From Gamsiella multidivaricata (lineage: Eukaryota; Mortierellomycota; Mortierellomycetes; Mortierellales; Mortierellaceae): DNA of 64,000 nucleotides. Of the stretch, positions 22,491 to 33,735 are shown one piece after another. Every line of letters starts with the position of its first letter. The first letter of the stretch is position 1. Under the pieces are notes generated by a model. The model was not told where the DNA came from. It saw only the letters and a list, made by a program, of their open reading frames with translations, and searched no databases. Made by a program: the position numbers and the translations under genes. The stretch is from positions 1 to 64,000 of the forward strand of contig NW_026251788.1 in assembly GCF_025024155.1 (NCBI RefSeq), written 5' to 3'.

Positions 22491-24034
22491 TTCCGTTTGC
22501 TGTCCAGAGTCAGATAGATATCCCGGAGGTGATCCAACTGCTCCGTATTGAACTCTTGTTGCTGCATAAAGATTCGCAGCGTATTGACGCACTGCGAAGC
22601 CTCCAAAAAGTCCACTGGCGGTTCTGGTTGAAAGCCCGCGGCAACCGGGTCTGCAAAACGTAATGAGAGCGACGCCCTGGCGGCTGTCACACCAACCGTC
22701 GGTTTTGTGCTGGGAGCCTCGGTCACGGAGCCCGCTCCAGGAAGCAGATGAGGCGCTGTTGCAGTTAAGCCGAGGCCGGTAAGAGCATCTGTGTCCATTA
22801 CGGTTGGGGTAGATGTTATTGGAAGGACGGCATCCAGTTGTGACGCAGGCTGCGAAGCGGTAGCCTTTCGGGTGCGGTTGCGGACGCGTTTGCTCTTGGC
22901 TGCTAAAGATTCCGACGAGGGCTGTTGCTGCTGCTGTTGTTGATCTCCCGCTGGCACTGCTGTGGCTGTGGCGAGAGTACTTCCGTATAAATTTGGCAGC
23001 AACTCCATTCGACTGATCGAAGAGTCTCCTGCCGCTGCAGAGCTGACGATGGTATTGATGGCAGCGCGAGTGTTCATTTCCGCCTGTGAAGAATGTTGTG
23101 GACCAAGAACATCCTCCATGTTCAGCCCCTGGTCTGGCTCAGGATTGTCCACATCCATGCTAGAACCAAGATCCATGCCCAAATTCAGATGGTGATCCTC
23201 GTGATGCACAGTCGTGGTCGAAGAAGGCATAGACGTAGGAATAAGAGGCGATGGTGTCGTCAATTCCACAGGTTTGAGAGATGGGACCAGCGCGTTGCTA
23301 CCGCTGCGGCTGCTACTGGAGGTACCATTGCTGATATTGGCAACGCGTTTGTTGGGAATATTACTGGGTCTCGGGACTTTGTGGACAACAGCGCTCTTGA
23401 GTCCATGCCTGACCTTGAACTTGTTGAGCCATCCATCAGAGAACTTCATCTGATCTTCAGGGATGTTGAGTTCGATCCTCAGCTCCTTACCTCGGTTGAT
23501 AATCATAGGATCAGTAATAACGGCCCTTCGCTTAGTGGCATCCACATACTCGCCTAGGAGACGCTCCAGTTCTGGAAAGATCACCTGGCGGCGCCGCTTG
23601 CAGCTCGGATTGCTGAGGTCGCGACTGAGTCGTACCCTGGCCTGCTGTCGGAGTCGCGAAACCGTGGACTCGTCAACCTTGACATTGTATCGGCTGTGGA
23701 TGTATCCTGCAATAGACTTGTTCGTGAACCGGAGTCCCCGTTCCTCCTCCTCCTTCATATACACACATATTTCGTATTTTTGGGCCTCACTCAGGGTTGT
23801 TCGCTTCATGGGCAGTTTGGGCGTGATGGATGTGGTCCCAGGTTCAGCAGCGGGAGTGAATTTAGATGTTGCTGCATCTGTGTCGGCACCGGCATCAACA
23901 ATCGGTTCGGAGACAGGGGTGAGAGTAGCTCCTGTGTGGTCTAAGGCGACCCCTGATAGCTCGGTTTGATGGTTCATGTCTTGCCGGTCGTTTGCTTGAG
24001 TGGAAAGGGGAGAATGGGCTTGCTTCTCGCACAT
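22475..24034 (-). CDS. CENP-B-type HTH DNA-binding protein, no transposase core
   Basis: One exon, up to 519 residues. The first Met is in a weak setting; starts at the next Mets (DRQDMNHQ) are possible. Residues about 73-130 (MKRTTLSEAQKYEICVYMK through TVSRLRQQ) resemble the psq/CENP-B N-terminal HTH. About 140-220 (FPELERLLGEYV ... MKFSDGWLNKFKVRHGLKS) is the second, Tc5-type HTH that ends in the classical GWLxxFKxRHGL motif. No DDE endonuclease follows. The rest is Ser/Thr/Gln-rich and ends in Gln codons. Such proteins descend from pogo-like transposases and bind DNA as centromere or regulatory factors in fungi. It is divergent to haspin (433 bp). Confidence 0.82.
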   Translation of the reverse strand: MCEKQAHSPLSTQANDRQDMNHQTELSGVALDHTGATLTPVSEPIVDAGADTDAATSKFTPAAEPGTTSITPKLPMKRTTLSEAQKYEICVYMKEEEERGLRFTNKSIAGYIHSRYNVKVDESTVSRLRQQARVRLSRDLSNPSCKRRRQVIFPELERLLGEYVDATKRRAVITDPMIINRGKELRIELNIPEDQMKFSDGWLNKFKVRHGLKSAVVHKVPRPSNIPNKRVANISNGTSSSSRSGSNALVPSLKPVELTTPSPLIPTSMPSSTTTVHHEDHHLNLGMDLGSSMDVDNPEPDQGLNMEDVLGPQHSSQAEMNTRAAINTIVSSAAAGDSSISRMELLPNLYGSTLATATAVPAGDQQQQQQQPSSESLAAKSKRVRNRTRKATASQPASQLDAVLPITSTPTVMDTDALTGLGLTATAPHLLPGAGSVTEAPSTKPTVGVTAARASLSLRFADPVAAGFQPEPPVDFLEASQCVNTLRIFMQQQEFNTEQLDHLRDIYLTLDSKRKQQQQ

Positions 24035-24467
24035 AGGGAGCGGGAGGAGACGTGTTCATCAAGCCTGTTTGTGCACGGGGGCGCTCCTTAAGTGCATGCT
24101 CACCGAATCAATTGACATGTTTTTCTGCGTATACATCAAACACCAGTGTCCCTTTCGAAAAAAATAAAAAATTAAGACTAGAATAATAATGAAACGCGGT
24201 TATTTATTGTATTCAACCGCGCTTCTGTACCTATAAAGCCTCATGTTGCTTCAACATGCAATACCGTCGATGTCGACGAGTATCCGTGTGCCAGGATGCA
24301 CTGCAACTGGTATTGAATTTTGACGCGCTTTGACGCGTGGTGTGGTGTTTATTTTCTTCTTGCGTGACAGCGCGTTTCTGTACCTTTTTCCTTCTCTCAC
24401 ACACATCCCTGCCTCGCTTCACTCTCATCACTTCGAATCCTTTGCATGCCCACTCCCCTCTCTTGAC
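24035..24467. promoter_or_regulatory. Divergent promoter, HTH gene and haspin
   Basis: 433 bp between the two start codons. Near haspin it is CT-rich (24370-24460). An inverted pair around 24326-24345 (GACGCG ... GACGCG, direct) stands out weakly. No gene is seen. Confidence 0.35.
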
Positions 24468-27400
24468 ATGCATGCGCCTTCGTCCTTGCGCTCCCAACAA
24501 CCCTCAAAGTCAAGCCTTAAGACATACGGCAGCCGTGGCAAACGAGCATCAACCTCTGCTACAACTTCAGCAAACACCGTCTCCAACACCAGACAATTTA
24601 GCTGGGAACGACTCGAGAATGAACGGAAGGCACGAATCGAGAAAGCACGAGCTCACCGCGCATACCAAGTAGAGCTTGCGAACTCGGTCGCTGCAGACGC
24701 TGACCTCAAATCCGAGTTGTATTCTGACCCAGAGTCCGCAGACGAAGTACCGAATATGCAGTTACAGGCTGTATTGGTACCACAGGATGGACCCGCGAGG
24801 CAAAATAGTCTGACCGATTTAGCTCCAGGAAATATTTTATCGGCAGCGCACGAGGTGCAAACGGAGGCGGGATCTTGGTCGGGAGCAGGACCCAGTGCGA
24901 TTCCTCAGGTACAGAACTCTGCGGCAACAACAGGGCATCCTTCTCTCAGTTCGTCAATATCTTCGTCGACAGTCGCACCGGGCGCATGTCGAAAGGTCAT
25001 GTTCCAGGAGAAAACGCTTTTCGCAGAAGCCGATGAGGAGGAGGATCAAGATGAAGTAGACAGCGAGGTCTTGTTCAGGACGCCGTCATTTCATATCCTG
25101 CAGAAACTCAAGCAGATGCCAAAACCGCGTTTCATTGTCGAACCTCGAGTGAACCCATTCGGATTTGAATCGTCATCAGCCCCAAAATCGGAAACAGCAG
25201 ACAGCTCAGTAATAGTGAAGGTGAGCGCAGATCTTCCGGAGCTATCAACAGCTGGTTTGGCTTCCTCACTAGCAACAACAACAACGGCTAGGAACAGGTT
25301 TCTGGACTCGCCAACCACAAAAAAATCCATGGACATCCTGAATAAAAGGGCCCAACAGTTGGTGGATATACAAAATAACCGCAAGAGCAACATCTCCACA
25401 GTGCCAGCCGTGTCAAGTCATGGCCTGGGTACGGAAGCTGGTCAGTGCCATTCAATGGAACTACCCAAAGTTCAGAGTAAAGTCAATAGTCGCTCACTCC
25501 AACATATCAGCAACGAAGGTTACGACGATCCACCGCGGAGACAATACACCCCAACCCCTCAAAGCAGCCGCGAGACTACACCGGACCCTGAAGTCGGTAG
25601 GAACCAAGCGATTCAGGATGACTGCGTGGATCTAGCATTGGGCAAACGGATATCCGATATCCAAATCACACCAAAGCGCCTACTTGCCAAGCAACGAATA
25701 ATGGCCGCACACAAATCACCGTCTGTACCACCGCCACCACCATCATTCTTGGACTTAATCGAGGCATACGATCCTCTGAATGTTGCTCCACCAGAACCAC
25801 TCAAACTTTCCCTGGACCGCGATATACCCGATGACGAGAATGACCAATTTGACGAACTTTTCATTCATGCTCGACAAAGCAGACCGACGCTATTAACGAC
25901 GCCATTGCGATCGAGTAGACCACTCCAAAGCAAGAAAGGAAGTCTCTTGGTTCATTCTCCAGTGCGCAATTCGGATCCGCGCAGCATGTCAACGCTTACG
26001 GCGCCAGCGAGATTACAACGACCAAGATTTGAGCGGCGTAGTCCAACCAAACAAATGTCTCCACTCAATTCGACACTACCATCTCTTCGACCTAATGTAC
26101 TGGACTCTGTTCCCAATCCGTTTTACGACAATTCGAATCTGTTAGGACGAGAGCCAACACAGCCTAAACCTGTACAGCAGAAACTGTCGCCATTTAAGCA
26201 AACCTTGACGCCAGCGTCCTATGTACCTAAACTTCAACAGCTACAACCACAGCCACAGCCAAAACAGCAACAACAACCCGGAGGAAACATGCCGCCAGTA
26301 CGGCCAATACGACAGGTTCGATCGTTGAAGCGACCTCCTGCAGTGTTGGTCAATAGTCGCAAATCGGTCTTTCGACCAACCGTGGACGACCTGCTTTCAA
26401 TCTGCGACCAGCGCTTCTTTACTCAATTTCAAAACCCAGATAGGAACGATGATACGACAGTTCGCCGTCGCTATCAAGTAGCAGAAGGAAATGATCCAAA
26501 GGGCATCTTGGATTTTGACTCGCTCCTCCCAGAGTGTTTGGCTTTATCCTTGACGAAGATTGGCGAGGCTTCGTACTCTGAAGTTTACACCGTCGAGTTG
26601 CCCATCCAGCAGCGCCGGCGACAGAAGCAAGCACAGCAGAATCCGGTGTTGCATTACAAGGACGAGGACGATTTTGCGCTCTTCCAGTCACCGAAGCTCA
26701 ACGACTATGTCAGAGAATTATCAGAGGATAATCTCGTTAATGCACGGAACAGTGTCGATGATGGCAATGGATCGTCGACGAGACTAGTGATGAAGGTGAT
26801 GCCTTTCTTTGACGACCAGATTGGAAGCACCGCAGGCGGTGCGGTTGTGGAACAACGCTCATGCAGGACAAAGGGCAAGGCCAGCAACAAGGCCGAGTCG
26901 ACGATGCTTGCACTTGAGGACGTATATCGCGAATGCATGGTTTCGACGCAAATCATGCACGGTTGGAAAGGGTTTATCGGTAGTTTTGGGTAATGTTGTG
27001 CAGACGCGTGTAGCATGCTTTTTGTAAGTTGTTCTGGAGTTGACAAAAGTATTGATATTGGTTGCAAACCGCGCTTTTTTTTTTTTTTAATTGTTATTAG
27101 CGCAATTGTTGTGAAAGGAAGATACCCAAAGACATTTCTCGCAGAATGGGATAAGTTTCGAAGAGGAAACGGCACCGAAAGCGTGCGGCCAGGTACTCGG
27201 ATTGCAGCATATTATTTTATGAAGCGAACGAAAGTATCCCTCCCATCTCCCCCCCCCCCCCCCCCCAAAAAAAAAAAAAAGAAAAAGAAAAAAAAGCATA
27301 TGCACACGGCTAACTATAGCCTATTATAAATCTTCATGGTGAATAGATGTCTACGCCAGGGAGCAACTGTACTGCGTGATCCTATTGCCTTACGGAGGAA

Positions 27401-28320
27401 TCGATCTCGAGCACTGCCCGCTTTCGAACTGGCAACAAGCCTGGAGTGTTCTGGCGCAGCTCGCAGCATCGCTCGAGTCGAAGGAGCAGGCTCCGTTTTG
27501 GTTCGAGCACCGCGATCTGCACTGGGGCAACATCCTTGTGAAGGGAACGCGGCAAGAGCAATTGATCTTTTCAAAACGTGAACCTTCGGACCGTGCTGCT
27601 GTCACTAATGGTGCCAGCATTGGTACTGATGCGGATGGATTGGAATATAAAAACAACAAGATCTCGAGAATTATACCGACATGCGGGATCCTTGTCCAGA
27701 TGATCGATTTTACACTGGCAAGAGTTCAAGGACGTACGTGTGCAATCCATTTTGTACATGAGGACACTTGGATACAATTTGGTAAGCAATGCCTTGACCT
27801 AACATTCCGTTTCACATATCTAGACAAAGGAAATCTGATATACATGGATCTGGAAAAGGATCTTGATCTATTTCGAGGTGAAGGCGATTACCAGTTTGAT
27901 ATCTATCGTAAGATGCGCAAGCAGGTCAGCAAAGACTGGGCCACTTCTTGTCCCAGGACCAATCTCTTTGTAAGCAAGCCGCCTCCGGTTCTTTTTCATC
28001 CTCCTCTCTCTTTTTTCTGGTCTGACCACATGCGCAAGTGGTCTAACGTAATTATGTTGTCCTTTGTTCCCATATAGTGGCTCCATTATGTCGCCGACAA
28101 GCTGTTGACAGAAAAAGACCTAGCGAAACCCAGGTCCAAGTCCAAATCGTTTTCATCTCGTGTCAAGGATACTGATGAGGACGATCAGCAACAGATAATG
28201 GAGATGTGGTGCTACGAAAGAGTGCTGGCAGTATCGAGGATGAATCTTGACCGACTCGATCTGTCTGGACAAACACCGTCTGCGGGTGTTATTGATCTGC
28301 TCTTCCGCGACCAGCCATGA
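24468..28320 (+). CDS. haspin: Haspin histone H3 kinase
   Basis: Exons 24468-26989, 27101-27192, 27347-27733, 27824-27969, 28078-28320, in phase throughout, give 1129 residues. The start MHAPSS is chosen because the upstream in-frame codons (hydrophobic, from 24330) look non-coding. Residues 1 to about 720 are disordered and Ser/Pro/Gln-rich. The kinase region begins LTKIGEASYSEVYTVE, has the ATP lysine in VMKVMP, KGRYPKTFLAEWD, YGGIDLEHCPLSNWQQAW, the catalytic loop EHRDLHWGN (Asp about 928), DFT in place of DFG (about 992), and YMDLEKDLDLF. DFT and the D-L-E-H segment are haspin hallmarks. Haspin phosphorylates histone H3 Thr3 to place the chromosomal passenger complex in mitosis. Intron 2 has an 18-C then 14-A run. 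Confidence 0.92.
27249..27280 (+). repeat. C18-A14 homopolymer junction in haspin intron
   Basis: A run of 18 C is followed at once by 14 A, inside intron 2 of haspin and upstream of its acceptor at 27346. It is a likely slippage site. Confidence 0.85.
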
Positions 28321-28660
28321 GTCTCCACTTACTTTTGATGATAGATTTGAAGTGCCAAGGTATATACTTTTGTCAAGTAAAGAAGCGATGACACCAGTCT
28401 CTTAATCAAAAACAAAGCATTCATGTACAATTCATTCAAACGATGGGCTTTACTTTGGCTATGGCTCGTCTTTGTAGTTTACTCCGTCTACTTTGTCGGA
28501 TCGAGTTGAGAAACAAATATAATCCCCGTCCAAAAAAAAATAATAATAATAACCTTGTCCTCCTTGATGTTGTTACTTTTTGTACAATGCGCTTCCATAT
28601 TCCGCCGTCGCATTAACGTGAGCGACGGCTGGAGGCGGGGTAAGGCCCGCTCCAACTCGT
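28321..28660. other. Convergent 3' flank, haspin and RBX1
   Basis: 340 bp between two stop codons. No gene; A/T-rich with possible polyadenylation sequences for both genes (for example AATAATAATAAT near 28540). Confidence 0.4.
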
Positions 28661-29795
<1,135 letters not shown>

Positions 29796-30280
29796 GATGC
29801 GCTACAGTTATTTCAGCAAAGATGTTCACTCGGAAGGAATATAGAGAGGGAGAAAATGGCAGAAGTTCTGTGTCGAGTTTGTGTCAGCAGAACGGAAAAG
29901 TGGGAAGTGGGAAGTGAAGGAAGTGAAAGAATGGAGCGAATCCCCTTTGTTTCTGAAGCGAATGGCGAAGACGGGGGGCGCACAAAGACGACGACGACGC
30001 GTTTTGTACCAGAAAACGGGACTGTATACGTACATATTTTTTTACGTACGCCGTGCACTCCACACACCATGGTGGCAATGGTGGCGCTCGCAACCCAACT
30101 TGCAGCGTACCTTGGAGTCGATGCTAGCCTGCGGCGAAAGAAGACCTTCCTGCATGTCCAGCGCCACTCAATCGAAGACACAAATGTATTTTACACTTCA
30201 TTTATTATATGGGTCGTACACTACATTTCGGTATCCAATGCTTTTGTTTCTATATGCCCCTGTCCGCTGCAGCTTCGCTG
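29796..30280. other. Intergenic, RBX1 promoter side
   Basis: 485 bp between the RBX1 start and the TBC gene stop. Open plus-strand frames here show no family likeness. Nothing is called. Confidence 0.35.
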
Positions 30281-33016
30281 CTACATACACTCCTCAGAAA
30301 TCTGCCTCTCCAGAATCTCATGCCGTATGTTGAACGCTTCATTGACAATCTAAAAGCAAGGTAAACAAAGAAAAACAACAGATTAGTCAGTGCCAGTTGG
30401 GCAAGGAAACAGCAAGAAAAAAGTGCAGCAGCGAGAACAACAAGTGCAACGACCAGTCGTTTCGTTTGTGCATACCTGATCCATCTCCAGGGGAGGTAAC
30501 CGCATCAACATGGTCCTGATCTCAGACTGCTCCAGCTCCTCAAGACCTTCCTTCAAATGCTTCAAGACCGCGAGACAGAAAAACGGATGGAGTTCGATCC
30601 AATCCGGAACTGCAAAATATGTGTCCCATAACCGCATCAAATTCTCCAATGAGAGTTCTTTTGACAGCACAAACTGTAGCGCCGAGGCAGCCCAATCCTT
30701 GATATCGACCTCCTCTTCCTCAAAGTAGCTGTACAGGTCCGGGATGCAGGTCCTGAACAGTGTCATAAAACTCGCCACGGACTCGTTGATGCTTCGACTG
30801 CTGAAATAGTCATCTATCGGAGGTAATTAAAATAATACGTTAGTTGGTCATTGTACCGTTTTGCTGCTGTGTTGTCGCGATATAAAAAGAAGGTCGCTTA
30901 CCAAGTGTATTAATCAGCTTTTCAAAGCAGAGGAACGCATCACACTCCCGCTTGACCGAATAGATGAATGGGGCACATAGATTGACCATGGCCGGATAGT
31001 ATTCGACGCGATGGTTATGATTGCAGTAGGCACTGATGACGTCCTCAAAGATCCTTGGAATGTTGCGACTGGACTCGATATTGGTCTTTCGCAAGTACCT
31101 AGAGATCTCGCCCCGGACACGCTTTGTCATCTCGTTAGGTTCCTTGTCAATCTGCTCATAGTCCAACAGCTTTTGCTTCTGGGTTGAGACTTCCTTGGAC
31201 CGGTCTGCTTCCTGGATGCCAAGTAGATACAGCCAGACATCCTATTAACGATAGAGCCAAGACCAACCAACATTCCAGGCAGATATGTAGATTGAAGGAA
31301 GGAAGATAATAATACAGGACGCAAGTGAGCGATCACGTTAGCAGAGCAAAATACATTCATGCAAAGTTTTTTCCAAACGAGAGCTGTACGTGTATGTCTA
31401 AAGAGGTATGTTACGATATGGTAATATGGTATGCGGAAGAAACAAACAACACACGACAAAAAGAAAACTTGGAACACACATACGCACACGATCCCCTTTG
31501 CCTTGCTTCGCAATCTCAAATAAGCCAGATAAAATAAAATAAACATAGTTCCGCCAATCCAATCACCGCAAACAGAGCTGGGCAATTCAGCACAAACAAA
31601 AAAAGGAAAAAAAAGGGCCGCCGCAAGAGCTGCAGAACAGGAACAGATTAGAAGCAGAGGCAGAGCAGGGTTAAAGCGCAGCTGCAAAAAAAAAAAAAAA
31701 TACCATCGCAACTGAGAGAAAATGTGATGTTGAAACAGGGCTTCGCAAATCCAATAGGGATCGAGGGTTTGCGCACACGGTGGACGCAATGGTTACACCT
31801 CTCTGTGCAGCCGTGCAGGTCCACAGGGTGCAAAGTGCAAACATTAGGCGTCAACACGAGATTTTTCTAACAAAGATCTTTTTTTGACCAACTTCGCAAG
31901 ATGCGCTGGACGCAAGATGGATACGGAAAGCCGAGGCGACAACTCACACGACAACGCGGGATCTCGGCATGACATAAACACCTTTGCACCCTCGATCTCG
32001 CTTCTGGCCCCGCCTCGTGCCTCAATTGAGGGCAACGACTCGATGGAAGGCCTTCCCGATTCAGAAGGAGAATAAGTGCATGGCTGTTTGAGTCGAATCG
32101 AATTAATCCGCCTCGTGAGCACACATCCCCCCTTGTAAATTGACTTCTGCACCCCACAGTGCACTGCTCGTGTGGTGTCTGTTCCTCCATCTGAAGATTG
32201 TTCCCCTCAAAAAAAAAAAAAAAAAAAAAAAAACAATGCGCGGCCATGAAGTGAAATCGCGCGCGCTCAGAATGCTCAGCCGACCAAAAACACAAAAATA
32301 AAAGACCATTCATCTTTCCATAGCCATGCAAGCGTGACAAACATAGGCAGGCTAGCATGGAATATGTAGGGAGGACACAAAGAACGATAGCTCCATGCAT
32401 GCGAGCTCCATCCATTAAAGGCCAGGAAAAACGAAGTAAAATGAAAAGGCACACTGGAAGCACTGTTCACCTCTATCAACGTAGGTAGAAAATTTCCCAT
32501 GTGGTGAATGTAGCACGGTTGTTTCGAAGGATACACAAAAAGCACGACGCGCAACCCCCTTACCCCCAGTTGTAATTGCTTGTTCAGTGTGTGTAAAGTG
32601 TGGAGTAGATGATGGTAAAATACCAAGGATGCAAGACACGATTGAGGTCTAAAAAAACGTACCCCTCGCACTTCTCTGGAGATGCCATGGCGAGCATAGT
32701 CCCGGAGCTTGTTGATTTCAATCCAAACCTCGGCATTGAGGACGTCCTCGTACTCCTCGACGGTGATGGACATGCTATCGAGCTGCTCTTGGCGGAACTG
32801 CTGCAGCGCACGCTTGTTGTACTTTGAAGGCGAGGATGAGGTCGAGGTGCTACTGGACGAGGACTCGCTCTGGCTAGAGTGGTGACTATGATGGTGATAG
32901 ATGTAAGTGGGGGTGTGCTGTCTGGGCTGCTGCTGCTGCTGGGGCAGGGAGGAGAGAAGCATGGCCAAATGAGAAAAAAATAAAAGGGTCTGGGTTTTGG
33001 AATGAGGGCAGGGCAA
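30281..33016 (-). CDS. TBC-domain protein (Rab-GAP family, atypical fingers)
   Basis: Exons 33016-32663, 31241-30902, 30813-30476, 30349-30281 give 366 residues; the start may instead be at the later Met of MLLSSLPQ. After a Gln/His/Ser-rich leader the TBC fold begins LRDYARHGISREVRGDVW, then RRVRG-like segment RVRGEISRYLRK, FEDVISAYCNHNHRVEYYP, LCAPFIY, DAFLCFEKLINTLDDYF, IKDWAASALQFVLSKEL and LENLMRLWDTYF. Active Rab-GAPs carry IxxDxxR and YxQ catalytic fingers. Here the second site reads YYP and no clear D-x-x-R precedes it, so Rab-GAP activity is doubtful. Its architecture resembles the fission yeast C1952.17c-type TBC proteins. Intron 1 is 1421 nt, far longer than others here. Confidence 0.82.
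31242..32662 (-). other. Long intron 1 of the TBC gene
   Basis: Bounded by GTACGT and ATAG on the minus strand, phase 0. It has poly-A runs on the plus strand (32210-32233 and 31684-31700) and no coding piece I recognise. Introns of neighbouring genes are mostly 60-250 nt. Confidence 0.6.
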
Positions 33017-33735
33017 GAGGCAGGGGGAGGAGGAGTCTAGTTAAGAATGGAAGCAGGAGCAAAAGAAGAAGAGGAAAGAAGAGGAGATAGGGTAGAAATA
33101 AGAGAGAATAGGTGTGCGATGGAGAAAGGATCTGGTCAACTGATGTTAAAGCTGATCAGACATGGCAACGACGGTCTTGATGTGTTAATATTCATGGGCC
33201 AAGAAAAGGGAAAAGAGCAAAAAAAAAAAGAAAGAGAAAAAGAGAGAGCAAATGAGAGTACGTTGAGTCGTGTGCTGTAGGTGTGGGCCACGAAGCAAAG
33301 GAAAGGAGGAGGAGGAGGGATGAGTGCCAAGAACTGAGAGTGATGAGAGTGATGGGAATGATAAGAGTGAGGAGGAGCAGAAAAGAGAACCGGAAAAAAA
33401 GAAGTCGTTGTTGTCTTTTTGGTCGAGTCCTTGTTCCCTTTCTTCTGTCGCCCTTTGAAACGTCCCTTTTTATTTATGGCATCTCAACAGGGACTCTGGA
33501 TCGCAAGGGGAATGCCACGCCCATAATGTTGGTGCCCCTTGGCACCAATGCATCATTCATGCTGCCAAATAGCCAACCCGGTTACCCTTTTCCTGGGAAC
33601 TGCATCCAGGAGCACACTCTCGATTGGTGATTGGTGCGACCCCAAAGATCGCCTACCCGGCATTTCAAATACGGTCCTTGTTTCAAAAAACTCGCGTGTC
33701 ACCATTCGCGCCAAACTTTATTTGTCTTACTTTAT
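33017..33735. other. Intergenic, TBC promoter and F-box 3' flank
   Basis: Purine-rich on the plus strand from 33047 to 33390 (GAGGAGGA and GAGAGTGATGG runs), which would be the CT-rich promoter or 5' UTR of the TBC gene. No gene is seen. Confidence 0.4.

Noticed and set aside
24330..24467. Earlier in-frame Met for haspin
   Set aside because: The extra 46 residues are hydrophobic and CT-tract encoded, typical of a 5' UTR; start at 24468 is followed by normal coding composition.
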